From: CAYSEQ01 sp964430475
GTDB taxonomy: Bacteria > Patescibacteriota > Microgenomatia > UBA8517
Assembly: GCA_964430475.1 (NCBI GenBank)
Contig: CAYSEQ010000002.1
Span: forward strand, 1 to 64,000
Direction of reading: 5' to 3'
Length of the DNA: 64,000 bases
Notes under the pieces: generated by a model
What the model was told of the DNA's origin: nothing
Database searches by the model: none
The model's input: only the letters and a program-made list of their open reading frames with translations
Made by a program: the position numbers and the translations under genes
In this document: positions 44,535 through 53,872 of the stretch, piece after piece
Position numbering within the stretch: the stretch's first letter is position 1
Layout of the letters: each line of letters opens with the position of its first letter

Positions 44535-45995
44535 ATGAAAAGTAAAATTCTTTCCCTTTTTCTTGTAATCTTTGGGGCGTTTTTTTTAGCCAAGCCCGCT
44601 CAGGCTCAATCTCTTCTTTTGAGAACATTTACTTCCTATCCCAAAAAATCTCCAGACGAGGTTATTGTTAAATTCCGCAAGGTGCCAAAAGCCGTCTCCA
44701 TAAGAGATTTTGCCTCAAGATATAATATCCCTCTTACGAGTATCACGGAGTATGAGAACTTTGTGACAGTGAAAATTCCAAAAGGCCTTGACACCCAGAA
44801 CTATTCTCGGTTTTTGTCAAAGGATCTTGAAGTGGAGTATGTTGAGCCAAACTATATTGCTTATGCTTTTAATGTTCCCAATGACCCTTACTACAGATAT
44901 CAGTGGCATTTGGATAATCCTGTTTTCGGAGGCGTATCTGCGGAAGAAGCCTGGGATTTGGCAAATGGCGAAGGAGTAGTGGTTGCGGTAGTTGACACAG
45001 GAGTTGCTTACGAGAATTATACCCAGAGTCGGTCTCGACGCTATGAGAAAGCACCTGACCTTGCCGGAACCTGTTTTGTACAAGGGTACGATTTTGTCAA
45101 TAAAGACACCCATCCCAACGACGACAGTGGCCACGGAACCCATATCACCGGAACGATTGCCCAAACAACTGATAATAATTTAGGTGTTGCCGGTCTTGCC
45201 TATAAGTCTTGCATTATGCCGGTAAAAGTTTTGGGTGCTGATGGTTCGGGTACTTACGCAAATGTTGCAGCAGGTATCCGTTACGCAGTAGATAAAGGTG
45301 CTAAGGTAATAAATTTAAGCCTTGGCGGTCCATCTTCTTCGCAAACCCTACTTGATGCAGTGAAGTATGCTGCCGAGAAAGGAAGCTTGGTGGTGGCAGC
45401 AGCTGGAAATGAGGCAAAAGAGACTCTTTCGTATCCGGCTGCCTACAACGATTATGTGGTGGCAGTGGGCGCAACAAGATACGACGAGACGCTAGCCTTT
45501 TACTCAAGCTATGGAGAGGGTTTGGATTTGGTAGCACCAGGAGGGGATTTAAATGTTGACCAAAACGCCGATGGCTACAAAGATGGAATACTTCAGCAAA
45601 CCTTTGGTTCAAATCCCAGGGATTGGGGTTACTACTTCTATCAAGGGACCTCAATGGCAACTCCCCATGTTTCGGCAACCGCTGCGCTTTTAGCCTCTAA
45701 AGGTGTAAGCGATATTTCGCAAATAAAGAATTTTCTTTACCAAAGCGCCCAGGATTTAGGAACTTCCGGATACGATAAGTACTTTGGTTGGGGTTTGCTT
45801 GATACCCGAAAGGCACTTGAGCTAGCAATGGGAAATTCAGGGTTGACTCCTACTCCTATCCCAAATCCCACTCAGACACCAACCCCGACACCAACTCCTA
45901 CTCCGACTTTAACCCCCACGCCAACTCCCACGCCTACCCCAACAGAGAAGCCTTGGTGGTGTAGATACTTCCCGACTCATCCCTCCTGCCAGTGA
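44535..45995 (+). CDS. secreted subtilisin-like serine protease (S8)
   Basis: 486 residues: signal peptide ending AQA, an I9-like prodomain (about 38-110), and a catalytic domain with D154 (VVDTGVA), H200 (SGHGTH), N291 (AAGNE, oxyanion) and S373 (GTSMATPH). The C-terminus is a (Pro-Thr)n stalk followed by WWCRYFPTHPSCQ, a two-Cys tail that recurs on secreted proteins in these bacteria. Its targets are unknown; it may process surface proteins encoded in this region. Confidence 0.95.
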   Translation: MKSKILSLFLVIFGAFFLAKPAQAQSLLLRTFTSYPKKSPDEVIVKFRKVPKAVSIRDFASRYNIPLTSITEYENFVTVKIPKGLDTQNYSRFLSKDLEVEYVEPNYIAYAFNVPNDPYYRYQWHLDNPVFGGVSAEEAWDLANGEGVVVAVVDTGVAYENYTQSRSRRYEKAPDLAGTCFVQGYDFVNKDTHPNDDSGHGTHITGTIAQTTDNNLGVAGLAYKSCIMPVKVLGADGSGTYANVAAGIRYAVDKGAKVINLSLGGPSSSQTLLDAVKYAAEKGSLVVAAAGNEAKETLSYPAAYNDYVVAVGATRYDETLAFYSSYGEGLDLVAPGGDLNVDQNADGYKDGILQQTFGSNPRDWGYYFYQGTSMATPHVSATAALLASKGVSDISQIKNFLYQSAQDLGTSGYDKYFGWGLLDTRKALELAMGNSGLTPTPIPNPTQTPTPTPTPTPTLTPTPTPTPTPTEKPWWCRYFPTHPSCQ

Positions 45996-46046
45996 GTCTT
46001 TGGGATTTTAAAAAAGGGTCTCAAGATTAATCCTTAGAAAGCCGTT

Positions 46047-46685
46047 ATGCAAGCCAAAAGTCTTTTTCCTAGTTTTTTGACTGCATTTTTCCTGTTTTTT
46101 ACAGGTCTGCCATTTAATTTTGCGGTTGATGAGCGCTTGCCGAAAGTTCCCGAAGTAGAAGTAATTGAGGATAAAGTTTCAAAATCTTTATTTATCGTCT
46201 CAAGAAATTCGGATTTTTCAAGCCAAGATGTAAATTTCTCACCCAATGAAAAGGTTTTTGTAAAGGTTAGTCAAAATTCCGATATACCTGCGAATGCTAC
46301 ACTCACTCTTTTGGACCAAGACAAAAAGACTCTTTTTACCCTAAGTATGACTCAGGATAAGAACGAATTTAAAGCTTCTTTTGAGGCTCCGAATAACCAA
46401 GGGGTATATTATGTCCATATCGAGATAAGAGGCGAGGGTTTGTCTTTCTCCGGGGAGAAAAACATAAATGTTCAGGGCGATTCCTCGGATAATTCAAACA
46501 CGCAAAATGTAAAAAGCGAAGCCTCTTCTTTTGTTAGTACTTCTGAAAAGGATTTGGGACAAAGCGCAAATACAGTAGTTCCTGAATTTGCCGAAAATCC
46601 TGAACCACCAGAAAAAAATATTTTTTTGAGCTTTTTTGAAAGGTTTTTTGCTTGGATTAGAAATCTTTTTTCAATTGGCTCTTGA
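46047..46685 (+). CDS. secreted protein of unknown function
   Basis: 212 residues. Signal peptide (SLFPSFLTAFFLFFTGLPFNF), a beta-sandwich-like domain with FSPNEKVFVKVSQNSD and 'GVYYVHIEIRGEGLSF', a Ser/Asn-rich spacer and an amphipathic C-terminal helix (FFERFFAWIRNLFSIG) that may touch the membrane. No family recognised. The gene lies 51 bases after the subtilisin, so it may be cotranscribed. Confidence 0.7.
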   Translation: MQAKSLFPSFLTAFFLFFTGLPFNFAVDERLPKVPEVEVIEDKVSKSLFIVSRNSDFSSQDVNFSPNEKVFVKVSQNSDIPANATLTLLDQDKKTLFTLSMTQDKNEFKASFEAPNNQGVYYVHIEIRGEGLSFSGEKNINVQGDSSDNSNTQNVKSEASSFVSTSEKDLGQSANTVVPEFAENPEPPEKNIFLSFFERFFAWIRNLFSIGS

Positions 46686-46768
46686 CAAAGAATAAATTTA
46701 TCTGTAGCTTTATTTATAAACTATAAACGCTTCAGTCTGCCCCTGAAGTATTCCCTTTTTACTTTATT

Positions 46769-46996
46769 ATGAGATTTGCAAAGACGAGCTTTTTAATCCG
46801 CGAAATTGTCGAGGCTCTTAACTCTCTGGGAGGCTGGGGAAGTTTGGAAATCTTCGTCCAGGATAACAAAGTAACCCAAATCACTAGAAGGGCGATCAAG
46901 AAGACTAACCACAAGTTACCCTCTCTCGAAGATAAAAAGGAAAAAGAAGAAATTTCTGAAATCCAAAATTCCGATACAATTGTTTCAGTAAGATAG
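46769..46996 (+). CDS. small DUF2292 (YezD-like) protein
   Basis: 75 residues. ALNSLGGWGSLEIFVQDNKV and TQITRRAIKK is the YezD/DUF2292 pattern, a small alpha-beta domain of unknown role seen widely. The C-terminus is a charged, probably disordered tail. A strong terminator follows 38 bases later. Confidence 0.7.
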   Translation: MRFAKTSFLIREIVEALNSLGGWGSLEIFVQDNKVTQITRRAIKKTNHKLPSLEDKKEKEEISEIQNSDTIVSVR

Positions 46997-47034
46997 CAAA
47001 AGAAAAAAGCGGTCTAATTGCCGACTGCAAACAG

Positions 47035-47063
47035 AGGCGATTCCGTAAGGAATCGCCTTTTTT
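47035..47063 (+). terminator. strong intrinsic terminator
   Basis: AGGCGATTCC (47035-47044) pairs perfectly with GGAATCGCCT (47049-47058) around GTAA, followed by TTTTT. The best rho-independent terminator in the window; it closes the sortase-subtilisin-DUF2292 block. Confidence 0.9.
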
Positions 47064-47259
47064 GGTAATTTGGACTTAAGTTTATAAGACATTTTTAAAA
47101 GGATAAAAAAATGAGAGAAAAAAATTGCCATAAGATTTTCGCCAAAGCGTTTCTAAACAGACTTTCCGTTCGTCTTTCGGAGTTTTCCTTTCTTCGCTGT
47201 TGAGGAAGGTTAAACCCCGATTGATTTGGGAAAGTTGGAAAGGAGGTGAAGAAGAAATT

Positions 47260-47748
47260 ATGGTCAAGAAAATAGCAGCCTTGGCAGGCGGTGCCGCTTT
47301 ACTCTTAGGCGCAGCACTTCCAACATTGGCGGGCTTCAATGGTTATTTGTTCAGCAAGGATGTTGCCTTAGTGCAAAATACTGCATATTCAGTTGCTGAC
47401 ACTGGCGGTAACACCCAAAATGTTACTGCAACCAAAGGTGGCGATGTTGATGATGCTGGTGGGAGTCGCTACATAGACACAGGTGATGCAAGCTCCTACG
47501 CTGGAGCTTTGGTGGTTGCCAATGTCCATAAAGGATGCGGTTGTGAGAGTGGTTTTTACCATAAGGATTTTGCTAAAGTTGAGAACATTGCGGATTCTTA
47601 TGCATTGACAGGTTACAACGCGCAGGATGTTAAGGCCACCAAAGGTGGGGATGTAGATGATGCGGATGGATCAAGAACCATCTACACAGGTGGCGCCACC
47701 TCAATCGCTAGGGCTTGGACCTTAACCAATATCCATTGGGGTAACTAA
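47260..47748 (+). CDS. secreted protein with two TGDA-type repeats
   Basis: 162 residues from the ATG at 47260, chosen for AAGGAGGTGA 10 bases ahead and the signal peptide MVKKIAALAGGAALLLGAA. The mature part is two copies of one unit: VQNTAYSVADTGGNTQ, ATKGGDVDDAGGSR, IDTGDASSYA, VVANVH; then VENIADSYALTGYNAQ, ATKGGDVDDADGSR, IYTGGATSIA, LTNIH. A Cys pair (KGCGCE) sits between them. The same repeat type occurs five times in the next gene, so both are probably beta-solenoid surface proteins. Confidence 0.8.
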   Translation: MVKKIAALAGGAALLLGAALPTLAGFNGYLFSKDVALVQNTAYSVADTGGNTQNVTATKGGDVDDAGGSRYIDTGDASSYAGALVVANVHKGCGCESGFYHKDFAKVENIADSYALTGYNAQDVKATKGGDVDDADGSRTIYTGGATSIARAWTLTNIHWGN

Positions 47749-47775
47749 GCCCTTCTTTGGAAGCTTTCTTGAGTA

Positions 47776-47810
47776 CCGGGGATGGGTTTTCAACAGCGAA
47801 CCCTCCCCGG
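47776..47810. other. GC-rich hairpin between the repeat-protein genes
   Basis: CCGGGGATGGGTT (47776-47788) pairs with AACCCTCCCCGG (47799-47810) except for one bulged T. No T-run follows on the plus strand. It may stabilise the upstream mRNA or attenuate transcription into the large repeat-protein gene. Confidence 0.5.
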
Positions 47811-47865
47811 GAAAAGAAAGCAAAAAAGTAGTTAGTAGTTGGTTGTAAGTTGTAAGAATAAAAAA

Positions 47866-50739
47866 ATGAGAAAGAAAATATTTAGAAGTTTAATTTCAAT
47901 AACTTTATCTTTTCTTTTGGTTGTTAATCCGGTTGTAGTAAGGGTTGCACTGGGCGAGGAACTAGCCAGTCAGGAACAAAATACCCAAACAGAGTCAACC
48001 CTCTCCTCATCCGAACCTAACTCCCAGGAAACAGCTCAAGAATCAACTTCCCAAACTCAAGAGGAATCCTCTCAACCCCAAGATACAGTCCAAGGTGAGA
48101 CTCCGGCTTCTTCCGATGAATCCCAAAGCACTTCTTCAATTGAAACAGGCGACGCAAACGCAACCTCAAGTGTTGATACTACCGCAAATGTCAACGAAGA
48201 TACTGCAACCGGAAATCTTGAAAGTGACGAGGGAAGTTGCACTCCTCCCGAAGGGGAAACCTCCTGTCCCGAGGATATTGTTATCTCAAACACGAACGAG
48301 GCACAAGTTTCGGATTCTTCCTCGTCAACTTCTTCAACAGGAAACAATTCAATTTCGCAAACTCAAGGGGATGCAGAAATTGCCACAGGAGATGCGACTT
48401 CAAGCGGGACAATTGACTTGGTTGTCAATGTCAATAGCTTAACTTTTGAAGGAGAAGAAGAGGCAACTACCTCAGGAGAGCCTACCGAAGAGATTGTGGA
48501 GTCAACGCCTCAGGAAAATTCAGACGAAGGGAAAACTCTTGAGATTGAGAATTCAAATAGTGCAGAGGTTGAAAATAGTCTTGATTCAAGTGCTGATACA
48601 GGCAAAAACCTTACCCAAGAAAACGCCGGGGATTCTTTAATAACTACAGGAGACGCCCAGGCTTTGGCAAATATTGCAAATCTTCTTAACTTAAATATAG
48701 TGGGTTCGGATTTTCAGATAGAGGTTTCAGATTATGAGGAAGGGTTGACAGGAGATATTGACTTCAACCAGCTTTGGAGGAATCTTCTCGTGGATTCGGA
48801 ATTTGCAGAAGTAAACATTGATTCAAGCGGAAATATAGTCCTTTTTGATATTCAAAATCAAAATGAGGCGGAATTAACTAACAATGTTGCAGTCTCATCC
48901 AATACCGGCAAAAACACCTCAGTCTCAAATCAGGGAGATTCTGTTGTAAAAACAGGAGACGCTTATTCTTTGGCAAATGTTGTTAATTTTGTGAATTTAA
49001 ATCTTTTCGGTTCAAAGTTTTATCTGGGAATCGTTAATATTTTAAGAATTTTTAACGGAAATCTTATCATCCCCAGGCCGGACTTGATTTTGGATTTTAG
49101 TGATAATTCCCAAGCAAGTGCTCAAGGGGAAAAGAAAGTCGTTTTTGAAAATCAAAATGAGGCGGAGATTACAGATACATTAACTTCCTCGGCAACAACC
49201 GGAAACAATACTTCCTCCGAAAACCAAGGGAACAATACCATCACAACCGGCAACGCCCAAAGCCAGGCAAACTCCTTTTCTTTTGTGAATACAAATATTT
49301 TTAGAAATAACTGGTTTTTCTTGGTTATCAATAGCCTCGGAAACCGCGCAGGCAAAGTATTTGGTTGGTTTTCCCCAAGTAGCGTTTCCCAAGCAGAAAC
49401 AGGTGCTCCTTTGATTTACGAACAAGGACTATCAGAAGAAGATTCGGAGTTTGAGAGCCAACCCGACCAGGCCCTTATTAACCAAATAACTAGCGAAATA
49501 AGCTTTAGAAACAGCAACAAGGCAACACTTAAAAACAACATCGCTACCTCTGCAAACACAGGTTCAAATATTTCTTTGGGAAATGCCGGAAATTCAAGTA
49601 TTCAAACTGGAAACGCATTTTCTTTGGCAAATCTTTTCAACTTAGTTAATTTGAATGTCTTGGGTTCAAGGTGGTTTTTGGGAGTGGTTAATATCTTGGG
49701 AGATTGGCAAGGAGATACAATTGTTGCCTATCCGGATTTGACCATCGCGATTGGTGGGGGACAGAATGAGGCTGAAGTTGGAAGCACTTTAGAATATCAA
49801 GTTGTTTATAAGAATCAGGGATACGACCTTGCTAAAAATGTTGGAATCAGCCTAACTTTACCAAAGGGTTTGACCTATATTTCGGACACAAGCGGGTTTA
49901 CGGGATTAAGTTCAGGAGATAGAATTGATTGGATTTTGGGTGATTTAGCAGCGCACCAGGAGGGAAGTTTCAGCGTTTTTTTGAGAGTTGAGCCTTCCGC
50001 GCTTGAGCAAGAAAGCACCTCGTTTTTCCCAAGTATCGTCAAAGAAGTTTATGCTGAAACGCAAGGAAAAGAGGCGGTTGTTGTGACCAATGTTCAAATA
50101 GGAACGCTTGATCCTGAAACCGACCTTAGCAACAATACCTCAAGTTCAAGCCTTACGGTATTCGAGAAAGAAGATACACCTGACAACCGACTTCCGGTTT
50201 TGGAAATTACTGCCAAAAACAATGTCAACGATTTCGTCTATCCGGGAGATGTTGTGAGTTTTGAGGTGAGAATTGTAAATAGCGGTGAGGTTGAAGCAAG
50301 AGATGCTTATTTTGTTCAGACTCTTCACAACGGTGTCCCGGGGGATTTTGGTAAGGCGGTTATCCAACTTGGCACTCTAAAACCCAAACAAGAAGGCGTT
50401 TTAAGATTTGGCGTGGCGCTTTCAAATGGCCACACTCTTCCTGAAGGAAGATATCATACCGAAGCTTATGTTGTAGGATATGCCCCGAATGGCCAAGAAG
50501 TTCAGTCAAATACCGCAAGGACAGATTTTAGGATAGTCTACAAGGTTGCAAGTTTATTGATACCTGATGTTAATGCAGAAGAAGACATTCAGCCTGTAAG
50601 TAGTGTTTCTTGCCAAGCTCCTCTAAAGCCGAAAGAAGATATTCTTCCCTTTGTCCTTTTGCTTTTGATGTCTTCTATGTATATCAGTCGATGGGGAAGG
50701 GATAAGCTTGCTTTACGCCAAAATGAGGGCAAAAGTTAA
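47866..50739 (+). CDS. large surface protein with five TG(D/N)A repeats and DUF11-like domains
   Basis: 957 residues from the ATG at 47866. Signal peptide (ISITLSFLLVVNPVVV), a low-complexity Ser/Gln/Glu/Thr region, then five repeats of about 50-60 residues, each of the form 'N-x-NEAE-x9-TG-N ... G-x-TGDA-x-ANxxNxxN', in part separated by hydrophobic inserts such as LNLFGSKFYLGIVNIL. A DUF11-like domain (EVGSTLEYQVVYKNQG), another beta domain and a C-terminal helix (LPFVLLLLMSSMYI) with basic end follow. The helix has no sorting box. A membrane-held stalk for contact with a host or neighbour cell is plausible. Function is inferred only from architecture. Confidence 0.85.
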   Translation: MRKKIFRSLISITLSFLLVVNPVVVRVALGEELASQEQNTQTESTLSSSEPNSQETAQESTSQTQEESSQPQDTVQGETPASSDESQSTSSIETGDANATSSVDTTANVNEDTATGNLESDEGSCTPPEGETSCPEDIVISNTNEAQVSDSSSSTSSTGNNSISQTQGDAEIATGDATSSGTIDLVVNVNSLTFEGEEEATTSGEPTEEIVESTPQENSDEGKTLEIENSNSAEVENSLDSSADTGKNLTQENAGDSLITTGDAQALANIANLLNLNIVGSDFQIEVSDYEEGLTGDIDFNQLWRNLLVDSEFAEVNIDSSGNIVLFDIQNQNEAELTNNVAVSSNTGKNTSVSNQGDSVVKTGDAYSLANVVNFVNLNLFGSKFYLGIVNILRIFNGNLIIPRPDLILDFSDNSQASAQGEKKVVFENQNEAEITDTLTSSATTGNNTSSENQGNNTITTGNAQSQANSFSFVNTNIFRNNWFFLVINSLGNRAGKVFGWFSPSSVSQAETGAPLIYEQGLSEEDSEFESQPDQALINQITSEISFRNSNKATLKNNIATSANTGSNISLGNAGNSSIQTGNAFSLANLFNLVNLNVLGSRWFLGVVNILGDWQGDTIVAYPDLTIAIGGGQNEAEVGSTLEYQVVYKNQGYDLAKNVGISLTLPKGLTYISDTSGFTGLSSGDRIDWILGDLAAHQEGSFSVFLRVEPSALEQESTSFFPSIVKEVYAETQGKEAVVVTNVQIGTLDPETDLSNNTSSSSLTVFEKEDTPDNRLPVLEITAKNNVNDFVYPGDVVSFEVRIVNSGEVEARDAYFVQTLHNGVPGDFGKAVIQLGTLKPKQEGVLRFGVALSNGHTLPEGRYHTEAYVVGYAPNGQEVQSNTARTDFRIVYKVASLLIPDVNAEEDIQPVSSVSCQAPLKPKEDILPFVLLLLMSSMYISRWGRDKLALRQNEGKS

Positions 50740-50863
50740 GAAATTTTCTAAACTTTTTGGAGAAACTACATTATTAATCTTTGCTATTTTTGTCTTTTTA
50801 TATTCTTTATACAAGGTAGGCGTTTATCTTAAGGATTTTGTTTTTTCGTCTCCAGGTTTTTAA
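50723..50863 (+). CDS. small single-helix membrane protein
   Basis: 46 codons starting inside the end of the large repeat-protein gene (17-base overlap): MRAKVKKFSKLFGE, one helix (LLIFAIFVFLYSLYKVG) and a short tail ending SSPGF. The basic start and clean helix look like a real small membrane protein, perhaps coupled to the upstream gene. No family recognised. Confidence 0.45.
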   Translation: MRAKVKKFSKLFGETTLLIFAIFVFLYSLYKVGVYLKDFVFSSPGF

Positions 50864-51044
50864 TTTTTTATTATATATCTGCCCACAGTTTTTATAAGTA
50901 ACCTGTAATAAAATTAGAACGCTATACTCAAAAATATTTAAAAGTTTTGCCTCAAAGACTTTTAAATTTGCACTTTAGTCAACTTCCAAAATATTTAAAA
51001 CAAAAAAGGGTTGAAACAGATTTTATAAGTGTTTAATATGGATT

Positions 51045-51998
51045 ATGATGAACTTTGCATTAGCTTTAAGACACTATTTTTTTCCGGGACATTCTAACAA
51101 CCACAAAGCAAAGATAATTCATTCCTCAAGCATATTCCTTATTTCGTTTATTTTGCTTGTATATCAGTTAATTTTGCAATCGTTTCCGATTATTGGAGTA
51201 AAAGTCCTAGGATACGCTGCATTTATCTCAACGGATGAGGTAATCAAACTTACTAACGCTAAAAGATTGGAAGCCGGTCTCCCGCCACTTTCTTATAATC
51301 CAAAGCTTGCAGAGGCTGCCAGGAAAAAAGGCGAACACATGCTGCAGTATGATTATTGGGCTCATATCGCTCCTGATGGGACTGAGCCTTGGAAGTTTTT
51401 TGTTGACGAAGGTTATAGGTATAGGTACGCTGGCGAGAATTTAGCCAGGGATTTTTCTAACGCGGCAGATGTGGTGAATGCTTGGCTTGCTTCTCCTTCC
51501 CATAGGGAAAATATGCTTTCTTCTAAATATAAAGAAATTGGAGTTGCGGTTGTTGAGGGAGATTTAGGAGGTGTGGATACTACCTTGGTCGTTCAATTTT
51601 TTGGCACATCTCAGTCAGGTGTAGTGGCACAGGTTCCAGGAAGCGCTTCTTCTGATCTTAATGCTACCTCAAAAACTACCGAGATCACAATTACTCCTAC
51701 ACCCACTTTGATTCCACAGGGGTTTGCTTTTGTCTCTCCTGAGCCTACTAAGATGCCCACCATTGCTTCTTTACCAAGCCAAAAGGAAGGTTTCAGGGTT
51801 CTAATATCGCCGTTTCAAACTACTAAAGGTATATCAATTGCTACAACCCTGGTTTTGTTAGTCGTCATGGTAATAGATGGATTGGTAGTTGCAAGAAACA
51901 GAATTCCAAGAGTAGGAGGAAGAACTTTTGCACACCTTGCCTTTTTAGGGATGATATTAGCTATTGTCTTAGTTGCAAGGGCAGGTGAAATATTATAA
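51045..51998 (+). CDS. membrane-anchored CAP-domain (SCP/PR-1) protein
   Basis: 317 residues. An N-terminal helix (IFLISFILLVYQLIL), a CAP domain (about 65-195) with LTNAKRLEAGLPPLSYNPKL, HMLQYDYWAH, GENLA and WLASPSHRENMLSSKYKEIG, a Pro/Thr linker and two C-terminal helices (about 265-315). Bacterial CAP proteins are extracytoplasmic and of mostly unknown activity. His residues and Glu of the CAP cavity (H in YWAH, E in GEN, H in SHRE) are present. Confidence 0.88.
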   Translation: MMNFALALRHYFFPGHSNNHKAKIIHSSSIFLISFILLVYQLILQSFPIIGVKVLGYAAFISTDEVIKLTNAKRLEAGLPPLSYNPKLAEAARKKGEHMLQYDYWAHIAPDGTEPWKFFVDEGYRYRYAGENLARDFSNAADVVNAWLASPSHRENMLSSKYKEIGVAVVEGDLGGVDTTLVVQFFGTSQSGVVAQVPGSASSDLNATSKTTEITITPTPTLIPQGFAFVSPEPTKMPTIASLPSQKEGFRVLISPFQTTKGISIATTLVLLVVMVIDGLVVARNRIPRVGGRTFAHLAFLGMILAIVLVARAGEIL

Positions 51999-52011
51999 AT
52001 TTTTAAATAAC

Positions 52012-52272
52012 ATGAAGTCACTCTCAAAACATCTGCCTCACTATCTTCCACTTTTAGGGATATTGCTGTTGGGTTTTTTGGGATTTGTGAGTTTTTCCTA
52101 TGATAAAGAATTTCAAGCAGCTTTGGTAATTTCAACCGCAGTAGGTTATTTAAGTTGGGGATTAGTGCATCACTATATTCATAAAGATTTGCACACTTCA
52201 GTGATTGTTGAGTATTTGGCAATTGCCACACTTGGAGTTGTTGTTGCTTTTTCTATAATCTTTAGAGGTTAA
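52012..52272 (+). CDS. small membrane protein, unknown function
   Basis: 86 residues from the ATG at 52012. Three hydrophobic segments (LPLLGILLLGFLGFV, AALVISTAVGYLSWG, YLAIATLGVVVAFSIIF) with HHYIHKDLH between the last two. The composition resembles small inner-membrane proteins seen in these bacteria; no assigned role. It overlaps the convergent galU gene by 11 bases. Confidence 0.65.
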   Translation: MKSLSKHLPHYLPLLGILLLGFLGFVSFSYDKEFQAALVISTAVGYLSWGLVHHYIHKDLHTSVIVEYLAIATLGVVVAFSIIFRG

Positions 52273-53215
52273 TCTTTTTAAGAAATTCCCTAAATTCCTT
52301 TCCTATATCCTCTCTTTCAAGTGCGAATCGGACTTGGGTTTGCATGTAGTGTAGTGGGTCTCCAGTCGTTAACCATTCTCCTTCAACCGGTTGAGCAATT
52401 ACCCTTTTACCCTTTTTTGCAAGATTATTGAGAACATCCGAGACCCAAAGTTCATTATCTTTACCGGTCTTGGTTTTTTTCACTTCTTTGATTACATCGT
52501 AGGTAAAGACAAATCTGCCGAATTGTGCCATGTTTGAGGGATTCTTACCCAATGGCATTTTTTCCAGTAAACTCTCGATTTCGTATTTGTATTTAGCCCG
52601 TTTTTTGTATTTTACAGTCCCGTATCTTTCAACCTCTGAGTCTGGAACCTCTTGAACTGCCAGGATTGCTGAGGGTATTTCCTTATAAAAGACATTGATA
52701 AGTTGTTGAATGACGGGCTTTTTAGAAATTGTCAAGTCGTCACCAAACATGTATACGAAGACCTCGCTGCGATCAATAAGAGGTGCTGCTACAAGAAGCG
52801 GTGTTGCGTTTCCATAAGGGAGGTTTTTCTTCTGTCTTACATAAATAAAGTTTGCAAGATTCGGAATTCCTTTTATCGTTTTGAGTAAGTTTTTCTTGTT
52901 ATTGCTATCCAATATCTTTTCAAGCTCCACATGGCTATCAAAATAATCCTCCATTATCCACTGTCCTAGTCGAGTAACTATTATTATGTCTTCTATTCCT
53001 GAGGCGACACACTCCTCAACTAGATGATGAATTATTGGTTTATCAATAATCGGAAGCATTTCTTTGGGCTGATTTTTGGTTGCTGGTAGGAACCTTGTCC
53101 CATAACCGGCAGCGGCAATGATTGCCTTTTTGATTTTGATTTCTCGATAAGGGGAAGAAGAGGTATTTTTTCTTTGTTTGCCAGTAAGCAAGGTTTTTTC
53201 TTTCGCCTTTTTCAT
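52262..53215 (-). CDS. galU: UTP-glucose-1-phosphate uridylyltransferase
   Basis: 317 residues. AAAGYGTRFLPATKNQPKEMLPI is the nucleotidyltransferase signature of GalU; the DDLTISKKPV metal site and 'GEWLTTGDPLHYM' complete it. It makes UDP-glucose from UTP and glucose-1-phosphate for glycan synthesis and as the GalE substrate. An extra basic stretch of about 28 residues precedes the domain. The gene runs against its neighbours. Confidence 0.94.
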   Translation of the reverse strand: MKKAKEKTLLTGKQRKNTSSSPYREIKIKKAIIAAAGYGTRFLPATKNQPKEMLPIIDKPIIHHLVEECVASGIEDIIIVTRLGQWIMEDYFDSHVELEKILDSNNKKNLLKTIKGIPNLANFIYVRQKKNLPYGNATPLLVAAPLIDRSEVFVYMFGDDLTISKKPVIQQLINVFYKEIPSAILAVQEVPDSEVERYGTVKYKKRAKYKYEIESLLEKMPLGKNPSNMAQFGRFVFTYDVIKEVKKTKTGKDNELWVSDVLNNLAKKGKRVIAQPVEGEWLTTGDPLHYMQTQVRFALEREDIGKEFREFLKKINL

Positions 53216-53315
53216 ATGTGTTAGTTTTATTTTTTTATTCCAAGTCCAGATGCATTATATCACTATTGAAATTTGCCTGTTAATCTTAGAAAGGATATAA
53301 TTTTACTATAAATTT

Positions 53316-53813
53316 ATGAAAAATAATCAATTTTTTAGTCCAACAAAGGGATCAATAAGCGCGTTAGAAATGATTGACGAGATCGCCTCATTTATTGATG
53401 AGGAACCGAGTAAATTTTACCGACTGGTTATTGGTACAGACAGTCAGGTAAGAAAAATTAATGGAGAGTCTGAAATTGATTTTGTTACTGCGATTGTGGT
53501 TCACCGAATTGGAAAAGGAGGGAGGTATTTTTGGAAAAAGGAAAAAAGGAATGGGCGTCCTCCGGTTCTACGCGATAAAATTTACACAGAGACACTAATT
53601 TCTCTTGATGTTGCCCAAGAGATAGTTCCTAAGATTAGAAAACTTATTTCTCCAGGAAAATACGACCTTGAGATCCATATAGATGTGGGGTCTTTGGGTC
53701 CAACAAGGGAGATGATTCGTGAAGTAGTTGGAATGGTGAATGGAAATGGGTTTATAGCAAAAACGAAACCAGATTCGTGGGGAGCCTCAACGATCGCAGA
53801 TAAACATACATAA
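53316..53813 (+). CDS. RNase H-like YkuK (DUF458) family protein
   Basis: 165 residues. The opening NNQFFSPTKGSISALEMI, RLVIGTDSQVRK (putative metal-binding Asp), HIGKGG-type segment HRIGKGGRYFW and 'LEIHIDVGSLGPTREMI' with a second Asp fit the YkuK family, which adopts an RNase H-like fold. Activity is not known. The archease gene starts 59 bases downstream. Confidence 0.8.
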   Translation: MKNNQFFSPTKGSISALEMIDEIASFIDEEPSKFYRLVIGTDSQVRKINGESEIDFVTAIVVHRIGKGGRYFWKKEKRNGRPPVLRDKIYTETLISLDVAQEIVPKIRKLISPGKYDLEIHIDVGSLGPTREMIREVVGMVNGNGFIAKTKPDSWGASTIADKHT

Positions 53814-53872
53814 TCTAGGTTTTTTAAGTCTTAAGGGACTTGCCTTCCCTTATATAAAAAGACTTAATCCAG

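Noticed and set aside
45840..45965. Repeats that could look like a CRISPR or tandem array
   Set aside because: They are codons for Pro-Thr stalks (also near 40200 and 43360) with irregular spacing and an intact reading frame.
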